Below are positions 43,943-50,028 of a stretch of 50,028 nt of DNA, piece after piece. Numbering within the stretch: the first letter of the stretch is position 1; each line of letters begins with the position of its first letter. A program made the position numbers and the translations under genes. The DNA is taken from the NCBI RefSeq assembly GCF_010548525.1, contig NZ_JAAGMG010000384.1, positions 1-50,028 on the forward strand. The letters run 5' to 3'. Below the pieces are notes generated by a model that was not told the DNA's origin, made no database searches, and saw only the letters and a list, made by a program, of their open reading frames with translations. The DNA is from Streptomyces sp. SID14478 (lineage in GTDB: Bacteria > Actinomycetota > Actinomycetes > Streptomycetales > Streptomycetaceae).

Positions 43943-44521
43943 TCAAGTCCGTTGTCGGAGTGGCGAACGTTCCGGCGCGCCCGGGGATCCGACCGGCGAT
44001 GCCGCGCGGTCAGGGGCCCGCGCTCCTCTGGCCGCATGGGCGATCAGCGCTCCGAAGGCGAGCAGGCCCGCGCAGGTGCGCACTCCGTGGGCGATCTGCC
44101 AGCGATCACGTACGCGGGCCCAGTCGGCAGGTGGCGCCTGCACGTGCCAGTCGAGCTGGTCGGCGTTGATCGGCAGATTGACCGCGAGTGTCAGCACGAG
44201 AATGCCGGCCAGCAAGGTGAGCGCCGTCAGCAGCAGCCAAGGGGTACGGCCTCGCCCCTTGAATGCGAGGACGACGAGAAAGACGGTGGCGATCGTCGCC
44301 GGCAGGAGCGTTGCGGTCGCAAGCCGGTCCAGCGCGTCGAGCTCGACCTGCCGCACCTGGGTGTACACCTGCCCGTCGAATCCCCGTAGGGACATCTCCA
44401 GTACGAACACGGCGACGAGGAACCCGGCGAAGACTCCCGAGAAGAGCAGGCTCGCTCCTCGCGCAAGTGCGGCAACTCGACTGGCGGGCGCGGTCGTTGA
44501 CTTGTCCGGGTGGGCGGTCAT
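43943..44521 (-). CDS. DUF1772 (anthrone oxygenase-like) membrane protein
   Basis: 192 residues. ATG 44521 overlaps the stop of the NmrA-like gene (ATGA), so it is coupled. Four transmembrane helices, with the family motifs V-N-L-P-I-N-A and R-W-Q-I-A-H-G-V-R-T between helices 3 and 4. DUF1772 includes fungal anthrone oxygenases; bacterial members are mostly uncharacterised. The pairing with an NAD(P)H-binding protein and a divergent MarR suggests a redox or detoxification pair induced by a ligand of MarR. Confidence 0.88.
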   Translation of the reverse strand: MTAHPDKSTTAPASRVAALARGASLLFSGVFAGFLVAVFVLEMSLRGFDGQVYTQVRQVELDALDRLATATLLPATIATVFLVVLAFKGRGRTPWLLLTALTLLAGILVLTLAVNLPINADQLDWHVQAPPADWARVRDRWQIAHGVRTCAGLLAFGALIAHAARGARAPDRAASPVGSPGAPERSPLRQRT

Positions 44522-45375
44522 GAGCCGGCGGCCGGGGCCAGGAAGGCCGGGGCGTTGTCATCGGCCCATGCACGGAAGGTCAGTGCGGGGCGGCCCAGGA
44601 GGCGTTCCACCGTGTCCGTGGTCGGGCCCGGCGCCTTCGCGTAGTCGGCCAGGGAGCCGAGGAGCCGGTCGGGGACGTCCTGTGGCAGCCCCTGAGCGAG
44701 CAGGGACTGCCGGACCTGCTCGGGGGCGACCTCCTGGAAGGCCAGTTCCCGTTCGATGGCCTCACCGATGAGACGGACCTTGTCGCGTTGGTCGAGGGAG
44801 TACGGGCCGGTGAGTAGATAGGCGCGCCCTGCGTGCGCGGGCTCGCGCAGCGCGCGTACGGCGACTTCTGCGATGTCTCGCTGGTGGAGCGGCGAGGTTG
44901 CCGCGCTCGGGTAGGCGCCGCGCACGATGCCGGTCGCGCGGATCTGGGGCGCCCAGGCCAGGGCGTTGGCGGCGAAATCGGCGCAGCGCAGGAACGTCCA
45001 CTGCACGCCGGAGTCCCTGACCGTCTGCTCGATGGCCCTGAACTGGTCGGCGAACCGGCGGTGGCCCGCCGGATGTTCGACGGTCGCGGCCGACAGCACC
45101 ACGACGCGTCGCACGCCGTGGGCCGCGGCGTGCGCGAGGAAGTGAGCGGCTGCCGTGCCGACCGCGCGCGGGTTGAGCAGCACCGCCTCGGTGCCGTCCG
45201 GCCACTCCGAGATGCCACCGGGCGCGGACGGATCCCCTTCCACCACATGCACGCCCACGGGCAGGGCCGCCCTGCCGGGATCGCGGGTGACCGCCGCCAC
45301 CTCCTCGCCGTCCTTCAGCAACAGGTCGACCACTTCGCGTCCGACGCTGCCGGTCGCTCCGATCACCATGAGCAT
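44518..45375 (-). CDS. NmrA-like NAD(P)-binding oxidoreductase
   Basis: 285 residues. ATG 45375 with aagggg about 8 nt upstream. Rossmann motif V-I-G-A-T-G-S-V-G-R at the N-terminus; then L-R-C-A-D-F-A-A-N, and the C-terminal V-E-R-L-L-G-R-P-A-L-T-F-R-A-W-A-D typical of the NmrA/TMR-type atypical SDR group, which lacks the YxxxK catalytic pair. Paralogous to 48817-49668. Divergent from the MarR gene. Confidence 0.9.
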   Translation of the reverse strand: MLMVIGATGSVGREVVDLLLKDGEEVAAVTRDPGRAALPVGVHVVEGDPSAPGGISEWPDGTEAVLLNPRAVGTAAAHFLAHAAAHGVRRVVVLSAATVEHPAGHRRFADQFRAIEQTVRDSGVQWTFLRCADFAANALAWAPQIRATGIVRGAYPSAATSPLHQRDIAEVAVRALREPAHAGRAYLLTGPYSLDQRDKVRLIGEAIERELAFQEVAPEQVRQSLLAQGLPQDVPDRLLGSLADYAKAPGPTTDTVERLLGRPALTFRAWADDNAPAFLAPAAGS

Positions 45376-45416
45376 GATCTTGCCCCTTCGCCTCCGGACC
45401 CCGACTATTCGGGTGC

Positions 45417-45480
45417 CGTAATATACGAGAACCGTAGCATGTTGATTCGGGAGGCGTACATTATGAGTTCCGTAGCATCT
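45417..45480. promoter_or_regulatory. Divergent MarR/NmrA promoter with repeated CGTA-type sites
   Basis: Four copies of CGTA followed by an AT-rich trinucleotide occur at 45417, 45433, 45455 and 45471. The first is palindromic (CGTAATATACG) and the second and fourth share CCGTAGCAT. The spacing is 16, 22 and 16 bp. The last lies just inside the MarR coding region. Candidate MarR operators. Confidence 0.45.
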
Positions 45481-45951
45481 GGGGATGCGGCCCGTCGGCG
45501 ACGCCGGGCCACCGTCGAGGTGCAGCAGGGACTGCGCGAGCTGAGCGCCGAACTGACCCTGCTCAACCGGAAGGTCGGCACCCGCCTCGGGCTCAAGGAC
45601 ACCGACCTGGACTGCCTCGATCTGATCAACGCCCATGGCCCGCTGAGCCCCACCGCTCTGGCCCAGCGGGCCGGACTGCACGCCGCCACCATGACCGGCG
45701 TCCTCGACCGGCTCGAACGCGCGGGCTGGATCGCCCGCGAGCGCGACCCCGCCGACCGCAGGGCCTCCCTGGTCCGCGCCCTGCGTGATCGCAATGCCGA
45801 ACTGCTGGCGCTCTTCGCCGGCATGAACTCCTCGCTGGAGCTCATCTGCTCCGATTACGACGCCGCCGACCTGGAACGGCTCGCCGGCTTCCTTCGCCGC
45901 ACCGCCGACGCAGGGCGCAAGGCGGCCGGCGAACTGGACGGGAAGCCGTAA
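45463..45951 (+). CDS. MarR-family regulator
   Basis: 162 residues. ATG 45463 follows gggagg at 45449-45454, better than ATG 45439. Winged-helix core: D-C-L-D-L-I-N-A-H-G-P-L-S-P-T-A-L-A-Q-R-A-G-L, then T-M-T-G-V-L-D-R-L-E-R-A-G-W-I and R-D-P-A-D-R-R-A-S-L-V wing. Divergent from the NmrA-DUF1772 operon, which it probably represses. Confidence 0.92.
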   Translation: MSSVASGDAARRRRRATVEVQQGLRELSAELTLLNRKVGTRLGLKDTDLDCLDLINAHGPLSPTALAQRAGLHAATMTGVLDRLERAGWIARERDPADRRASLVRALRDRNAELLALFAGMNSSLELICSDYDAADLERLAGFLRRTADAGRKAAGELDGKP

Positions 45952-46344
45952 GGCCGGTCGAGGAGAGCGCGACGCCGCACGCATGGAGGGCGCCACGACA
46001 GGCCCCGCGCACTGCCGCAGCACGCTCCGCACCACCGCCGCATCCGGGGAGTTGGCCGCACGGCACCGGGCCGGGCGCCGCCGGGACGAAAGCAGCCCTC
46101 CGCCGGCCTGGGCGCCACCCCCTGGGCCGGAACGGTCCCTCGTCCACCCCTCCCCCGGCCCCGCGGGCGCCGTTGCTCCCGCCCCGCGGCCATGCCAGCA
46201 TGCGCGTCGACGATCAGCGTCTTGGAGGCGGGCATCAGATGCGGGTTCTGGTCACCGGCCTGCACGGGAGTCGGCGCTCAGCCATGACTACGGCTACTCT
46301 GCTCGAAGTGGTGTGAGCGTAGTACTACCCCTGGAGTGGTCACA
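45952..46344. other. 393-bp stretch without a gene
   Basis: No clear gene. A short frame from ATG 46239 begins M-R-V-L-V-T-G-L-H-G and stops at 46316; it could be a stub of a Rossmann protein but is too short to judge. Confidence 0.35.
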
Positions 46345-46923
46345 GTGGTGAGGCGGAACGACCAGCGGCGCGCGGCTCTCGTCGACGCGGCGATCGAGGT
46401 GCTGGCCCGGGAAGGCGCACGCGGTCTGACGTTCCGGGCCGTGGACGCCGAGGCGGCCGTTCCCGCCGGAACGGCATCCAACTACTTCTCCAGTCGCGAC
46501 GACCTGTTCACCCAGGCCGGCGCCCGGGTCTACGAGCGACTGCAGCCCGACGAGGCCACGATCGCCCGCCAGCAGGCGGCCGGCCGCGACCGGGACACCT
46601 ACGTGGAGCTGATGCGCGAACTCGTCGGCCGCGTCTCCTCCTTCCGCACCGGCTACCTCGCGCTCCTGGAACTCCGCCTCGAAGCCACCCGCCGCCCCGA
46701 ACTGTCCAAGGTCCTCACCGAGCGGGTCCGGGCCGACGTGGATGCCAACGTCGCCTATCACGAGGCTTCCGGTCTCCCCGGCGACACCACGGCCGTCAAG
46801 CTGCTCATCCTGACGTTGAACTGGCTGATCGTCGAACAGCTCACCCTGCCGGGCGTCTTCTCGGAGGCAGAGCGCGACCACCTGGTGACCGCCGCGGTGG
46901 AGCGCCTCGTTACGGCGGAGTAG
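46345..46923 (+). CDS. TetR-family regulator, orphan
   Basis: 192 residues. GTG 46345 has ggag at 46333-46336, 8 nt away; the earlier GTG 46336 has none. HTH: L-V-D-A-A-I-E-V-L-A-R-E-G-A-R-G-L-T-F-R-A-V-D-A-E-A-A-V-P-A-G-T-A-S-N-Y-F split over helices 1-3, followed by S-S-R-D-D-L-F. No divergent target gene is present, so its targets are unknown. Confidence 0.9.
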   Translation: MVRRNDQRRAALVDAAIEVLAREGARGLTFRAVDAEAAVPAGTASNYFSSRDDLFTQAGARVYERLQPDEATIARQQAAGRDRDTYVELMRELVGRVSSFRTGYLALLELRLEATRRPELSKVLTERVRADVDANVAYHEASGLPGDTTAVKLLILTLNWLIVEQLTLPGVFSEAERDHLVTAAVERLVTAE

Positions 46924-46968
46924 CCGCCCGGCATCCGTCCGCCGCGGGAACAACGAGGCGCGGTCGGC

Positions 46969-47176
46969 CTACTGTTCGCCGGTGAACTGTGGGCCTTCGC
47001 CTGGATGTAGATCTCCTTGCCCGACGCGTCGTAGGCGCCGAACGCTCCCGCAGCTTCGCCCACATCGAATCCGCTCCGCCACAGCGAACGCGGTGAGAGC
47101 GTCAGCGAGTTCGGCCGAGGGTTCCTGCGCGAAGGCATACCCGAGGACCTGTCTCGGCGCCCCCTTACGGACGGGG
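46969..47176 (-). pseudogene. Fragment of a small unknown gene with a frameshift
   Basis: On the minus strand one frame reads R-Q-V-L-G-Y-A-F-A-Q-E-P-S-A-E-L-A-D-A-L-T and switches near 47086 into another reading S-G-F-D-V-G-E-A-A-G-A-F-G-A-Y-D-A-S-G-K and on to E-I-Y-I-Q. Both halves look like genuine protein but neither has a start or ribosome site. Likely a decayed conserved hypothetical gene. It lies just beyond the stop of 47177. Confidence 0.4.
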
Positions 47177-48697
47177 TCAGCGTCGGTGCCGTCGCCGCCG
47201 CAGCAGCAGGGCTCCGCCCACGACGACGCACGCCGCGGCGCCGCTCGTGATGCTCCATGCGAGAGGGTGCCCCGATGGGGTGGACGCCGTGTACTTCTCA
47301 TCGAGGTCCACGGTCACCGCGGCCGTGTGGTCGGCCGTGTCGGGGTCCTTGGGCGGTGCGTCGCCCTTGCGCTCGGTGAGCCGGACGGTACCGTCGCCGG
47401 CGCTCTCGCCGAACTTCAACGTGAACGGGAGGGTCTCGTCGGTGCCCGGTTCGTGCACGCGCAACGGGCAGGTGTAGACGGTTCCCTTGTGCCGGCACGT
47501 CGGCTCGAAGTAGTCCTCGTCGAGCTCTTCCATCGGCTCCTTCAGCACCTCCGCTCCGCGCGGCACCGTGAAGACCATGTCGTACGCCCCGCCCTGCCCC
47601 GGGTCGCCGGGCCCGTCGCTGCGGGCGCCGACCCGCACCTCCTGCTGCGCGCCCGGAGCCGCCCGCACATGGGCACCGATCGCCGCGTAGTCGGCGGGGT
47701 TGTCCGTACGCACCTCGGTCCACGCCTCGCGCTCGGCGTTCCACTGCCCGCTGCCGCCCGAACGGATCTGTGCGCGCAGCGGCGGGCCGTCGCCGGGCTC
47801 CCCGCCGTCGGGGACGCGCACGTCGTAGTACGGGCCGAGGTCCAGCGGCCAGGCGGACTGGCGCAGTGAGCCGTGGTCGAGTGTCTTGGGGGTCCGTATC
47901 CGCAGACCGGGGCTGAACACCGCCGTCTGTCCGGGGCGCAGCTGGAGGTCGGGAAAGGTGCAGTAGGCGGTGAGGGGTGCGTCATCGGTGCCGGTGTAAC
48001 GGCAGTTGGCGAAGCGCTGCGTCGCTGTCAGTTCGCCGTCGACCACGACCATCAGGCCGACCCCGTCGGCCGTCGTCTCTCCGGTGTTGCGGACGGCGAG
48101 GTCCAGGCCGGTCTCGGCGCCGGGCCGCACGCCGGCGATGGTCTCGGGGCGCCGGACCTCCAGGATGGGTCCGCCGACCACCACCGTGGTCGTCGCGGTG
48201 GAGACGTGGCCGTCCGGGGCCCGGTAGCTCATGCGCAGCTCGCCCCGGTCACCGGGCTCGCTGCCCGGCGCTGCGGTGGGGAGGGCGCCCGCCCAGTCGG
48301 CCCAACTGTCGTATTCGGCCCCGACGTTGCAGACCACTCGTACGGCACCGGTGCTGGTGCAGCCGTTGCCGAACTGCTTCAGCCGCAGCGTCTTTTCCGC
48401 GCCGCTGACGTCCATCGTGAGGCGTCCCGTCCTCTCTCCCACGGCCCCGTCGCCACCACGCGTGTACTGGACGTGGAGGCGCTTGTCCCGTGCGGGGCGC
48501 TTGCGGCCGCCGAACGGCTTCACGTGATACGTCCTCGGCGCCACCAGCCCCGAATCGGAGGGGGGTTCGGCGGACGCCGTCACGCTGCCGGGCAGCAGCG
48601 CGGCAAGCACGACGAGGATCGACGCGACGGCACAGCGGACGACGACGCGGCGCCGTCCGCTCGGGGGAACGGAGCGATCCGTGAGCTGTACTGACAC
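47177..48697 (-). CDS. Large secreted protein with C-terminal membrane anchor
   Basis: 506 residues from GTG 48697. A Sec signal (after V-V-V-R-C-A, hydrophobic core to V-T-A-S-A-E) is followed by a ~430-residue extracellular part made of beta-rich stretches; one contains L-D-L-A-V-R-N-T-G-E-T-T-A-D-G-V, a pattern of CARDB/DUF11-like domains. Six cysteines in pairs suggest disulfides. A C-terminal helix and an R-R-R-R-H-R-R stop-transfer tail anchor it. No catalytic motif is visible. A surface adhesion or scaffold role is possible. The start lacks a good ribosome site. Confidence 0.8.
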   Translation of the reverse strand: MSVQLTDRSVPPSGRRRVVVRCAVASILVVLAALLPGSVTASAEPPSDSGLVAPRTYHVKPFGGRKRPARDKRLHVQYTRGGDGAVGERTGRLTMDVSGAEKTLRLKQFGNGCTSTGAVRVVCNVGAEYDSWADWAGALPTAAPGSEPGDRGELRMSYRAPDGHVSTATTTVVVGGPILEVRRPETIAGVRPGAETGLDLAVRNTGETTADGVGLMVVVDGELTATQRFANCRYTGTDDAPLTAYCTFPDLQLRPGQTAVFSPGLRIRTPKTLDHGSLRQSAWPLDLGPYYDVRVPDGGEPGDGPPLRAQIRSGGSGQWNAEREAWTEVRTDNPADYAAIGAHVRAAPGAQQEVRVGARSDGPGDPGQGGAYDMVFTVPRGAEVLKEPMEELDEDYFEPTCRHKGTVYTCPLRVHEPGTDETLPFTLKFGESAGDGTVRLTERKGDAPPKDPDTADHTAAVTVDLDEKYTASTPSGHPLAWSITSGAAACVVVGGALLLRRRRHRR

Positions 48698-48816
48698 GCG
48701 GCAAGTCGAACACAGGCCCGTGGAGCGGCCAAGGGCCTGCTGTCACGACTCGGGAACAGCTGCGCACCCGGCACGGACCAGCCGTGACCGTGACGAGGCA
48801 AACCGTCCCCGCATTC

Positions 48817-49668
48817 CTACTCGAACGCCGCCCGGTGCTCCGTCGCCCATTGTGCGAAGGTGCGCGGCGGCCTGCCGAGCACCCGCTCGACCTCGTCGGT
48901 CACGATCGCGTTGTGCCCCGCTCGCACATAGGCGAGTCCCTCCAGGACACCGTCCACGGCCTCCTCCGGGATGCCGAGGGAACGCACGAAGGCGCGGGAT
49001 TCGGCCTCTGTCACGTCGACCGAGGGGACGTCGCGGCCGAGCACCTTGCCGAGCAGCGTCGTCATGTCGGAGAGGGCCAGTGTCTCGGGGCCGGTCAGGG
49101 TGTAGGTGCGGCCGTGGTGGTCGTCCGTGAGGAGGGCCTCGACGGCGACCGCCGCGATGTCGGAAGGGTCGATGACGCCCTGGGCGCCGCCGCCGTATTG
49201 GTCGGGCACCGGGCGGCCGGCTCGGATGTCGCCGGCCCACCACAACAGGTTCGACGCGAACATGGAGGGGCGCAGCACGGTCCACCGCAACGGGCCGTCG
49301 CGCAGCGCCTGTTCGCCTGGGACGTGCCAGGCCCCGCCCGGGCCGATGCCCGGGTCCCCGGTGCCGATCGCGGAGAGTTTGACGGCGCGGCGCACTCCCG
49401 CTGCCCGCGCCGCCGCGAGCAGCGCCAGATCGTGGGCGCCCGGCGAGGCGGCCCGCGGGGCGGTGACCATGAAGACGGCGTCGACGCCGGTGACCGCTGC
49501 GTTCAGCGAGCTCGGATCGTCGTAGTCGCCGCGTACGACCTCCGTCCCGGGCCCGAACCGGGCGCGTGCCGGGTCCCGGGTCAGGGCCCGGTGCGGGACG
49601 CCGCGTGCGGCGAGGAGACGGACGACTTCGCTGCCGATGGTGCCGGTCGCACCGGTGATGAGGATCAT
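48817..49668 (-). CDS. NmrA-like NAD(P)-binding oxidoreductase (second copy)
   Basis: 283 residues. ATG 49668 (GTG 49677 alternative; neither has a good ribosome site). M-I-L-I-T-G-A-T-G-T-I-G at the N-terminus, L-R-P-S-M-F-A-S-N in the middle, and a C-terminal V-E-R-V-L-G-R-P-P-R-T-F-A-Q-W-A like the copy at 44518. Same atypical SDR class without YxxxK. Divergent from an AraC-type gene. Confidence 0.9.
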   Translation of the reverse strand: MILITGATGTIGSEVVRLLAARGVPHRALTRDPARARFGPGTEVVRGDYDDPSSLNAAVTGVDAVFMVTAPRAASPGAHDLALLAAARAAGVRRAVKLSAIGTGDPGIGPGGAWHVPGEQALRDGPLRWTVLRPSMFASNLLWWAGDIRAGRPVPDQYGGGAQGVIDPSDIAAVAVEALLTDDHHGRTYTLTGPETLALSDMTTLLGKVLGRDVPSVDVTEAESRAFVRSLGIPEEAVDGVLEGLAYVRAGHNAIVTDEVERVLGRPPRTFAQWATEHRAAFE

Positions 49669-49764
49669 GCGTGCCACGTTGGCTGCTCTGCGCGGCCCGC
49701 GGATAGGAAATTCCGGCAGGCTTGAACCGCCCCCGTGGCGGCCCCGGCTGGCTACCGTGAGGTC

Positions 49765-50028
49765 GTGACCACCGCGACCGATTCCCTCTCCGCCGTCTTC
49801 GCACGGCAGACGGCGATCAGGACGGCGTCCTGGACGTCCCAGCTGCCGACGCGGCTGGTCGAGCCGCCTGCCGCGCTGCGCCCCTGGATCACCGATGTCG
49901 GGGTCACGGCGCACGAGCCGGACGGCACGCGCTCGGTCCTGCACGTGCCGGACGCGGCGGTGCGGCTCGTCCTGCGGAGCCGCTCGGGCGGCGGCAGCGA
50001 CGTCCTGGCCGTCGGGCCGCGCGCCCGG
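49765..50028 (+). CDS. AraC-type regulator, 3' partial
   Basis: The first 88 residues from GTG 49765 are visible (tgagg 5-10 nt upstream); the frame is open to the window edge. P-P-A-A-L-R-P-W-I-T and H-V-P-D-A-A-V-R-L-V-L-R match the N-terminal sensory part of AraC-family proteins of the DUF6597 type. The DNA-binding domain would lie beyond the window. Divergent from the NmrA-like gene, 96 bp apart, so probably its regulator. Confidence 0.65.
   Translation, partial: MTTATDSLSAVFARQTAIRTASWTSQLPTRLVEPPAALRPWITDVGVTAHEPDGTRSVLHVPDAAVRLVLRSRSGGGSDVLAVGPRAR

Noticed and set aside
46239..46316. Short frame MRVLVTGLHG as a truncated epimerase
   Set aside because: Seven matching residues are too few; a stop follows after 25 codons.

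Overview
The window is a very GC-rich actinomycete chromosome segment. Third codon positions are almost all G/C, GTG starts are common, signal peptides and lipoboxes are frequent, and the gene content (LysX, Ku, LCP protein, SigB-type sigma factor, partner-switching regulators, MEDS/STAS proteins, CsbD) is that of Streptomyces or a close relative. No rRNA, tRNA, CRISPR array, transposase or phage gene is visible. It reads as ordinary arm-type chromosome rich in stress, envelope and regulatory genes.

Layout. 1-9.6 kb: 3' part of lysX, a DUF4870-like membrane protein, a lipoprotein diverging from a large HExxH lipoprotein, a secreted protein with a duplicated domain, a four-hairpin intergenic region, small secreted Ig-like proteins and Ku. 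9.7-13 kb: a serine hydrolase-FUSC operon diverging from a TetR regulator, with a palindrome inside the shared promoter. 13-21 kb: an orphan SigB/SigF-type sigma factor, a GGCT microsatellite beside a perfect 25-bp hairpin, an SDR and a zinc alcohol dehydrogenase, a Ku-tail-like small protein, DUF6328, PfpI/DJ-1 and F420-type LLM oxidoreductase genes. 21-26.9 kb: TerD, a frameshifted tatB, tatA, an LCP protein, and an arsR-mgtA pair. 27-33.5 kb: a TsaD-like protein behind a Nur-box-like site, and an oligopeptide/nickel-type ABC importer behind a cobalamin riboswitch. 33.6-41 kb: methyltransferase, NUDIX, MEDS-STAS, STAS and a giant kinase/response-regulator/phosphatase/anti-sigma hybrid. 41-50 kb: several regulator-enzyme divergent pairs (TetR/FAD monooxygenase, MarR/NmrA-DUF1772, AraC/NmrA), CsbD, an orphan TetR and a large secreted wall-anchored-type protein.

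How the genes may work together. Metal homeostasis is the strongest theme. A B12 riboswitch precedes an ABC importer, which points to cobalt. Next to it a TsaD-like gene has a promoter overlapped by a nickel-regulator-like operator. Nearby an ArsR repressor whose classic alpha5 metal ligands are replaced by oxygen ligands is translationally coupled to an MgtA-type Mg2+ ATPase. General stress signalling is the second theme: the 1381-residue hybrid protein overlaps a STAS anti-anti-sigma gene by 4 bp, and a SigB-type sigma factor lies in the same window.

Two genes (tatB-like at 21.76 kb and FAD monooxygenase at 42.07 kb) carry single-base frameshifts of the same type in C-rich runs. These may be real pseudogenes or assembly errors.
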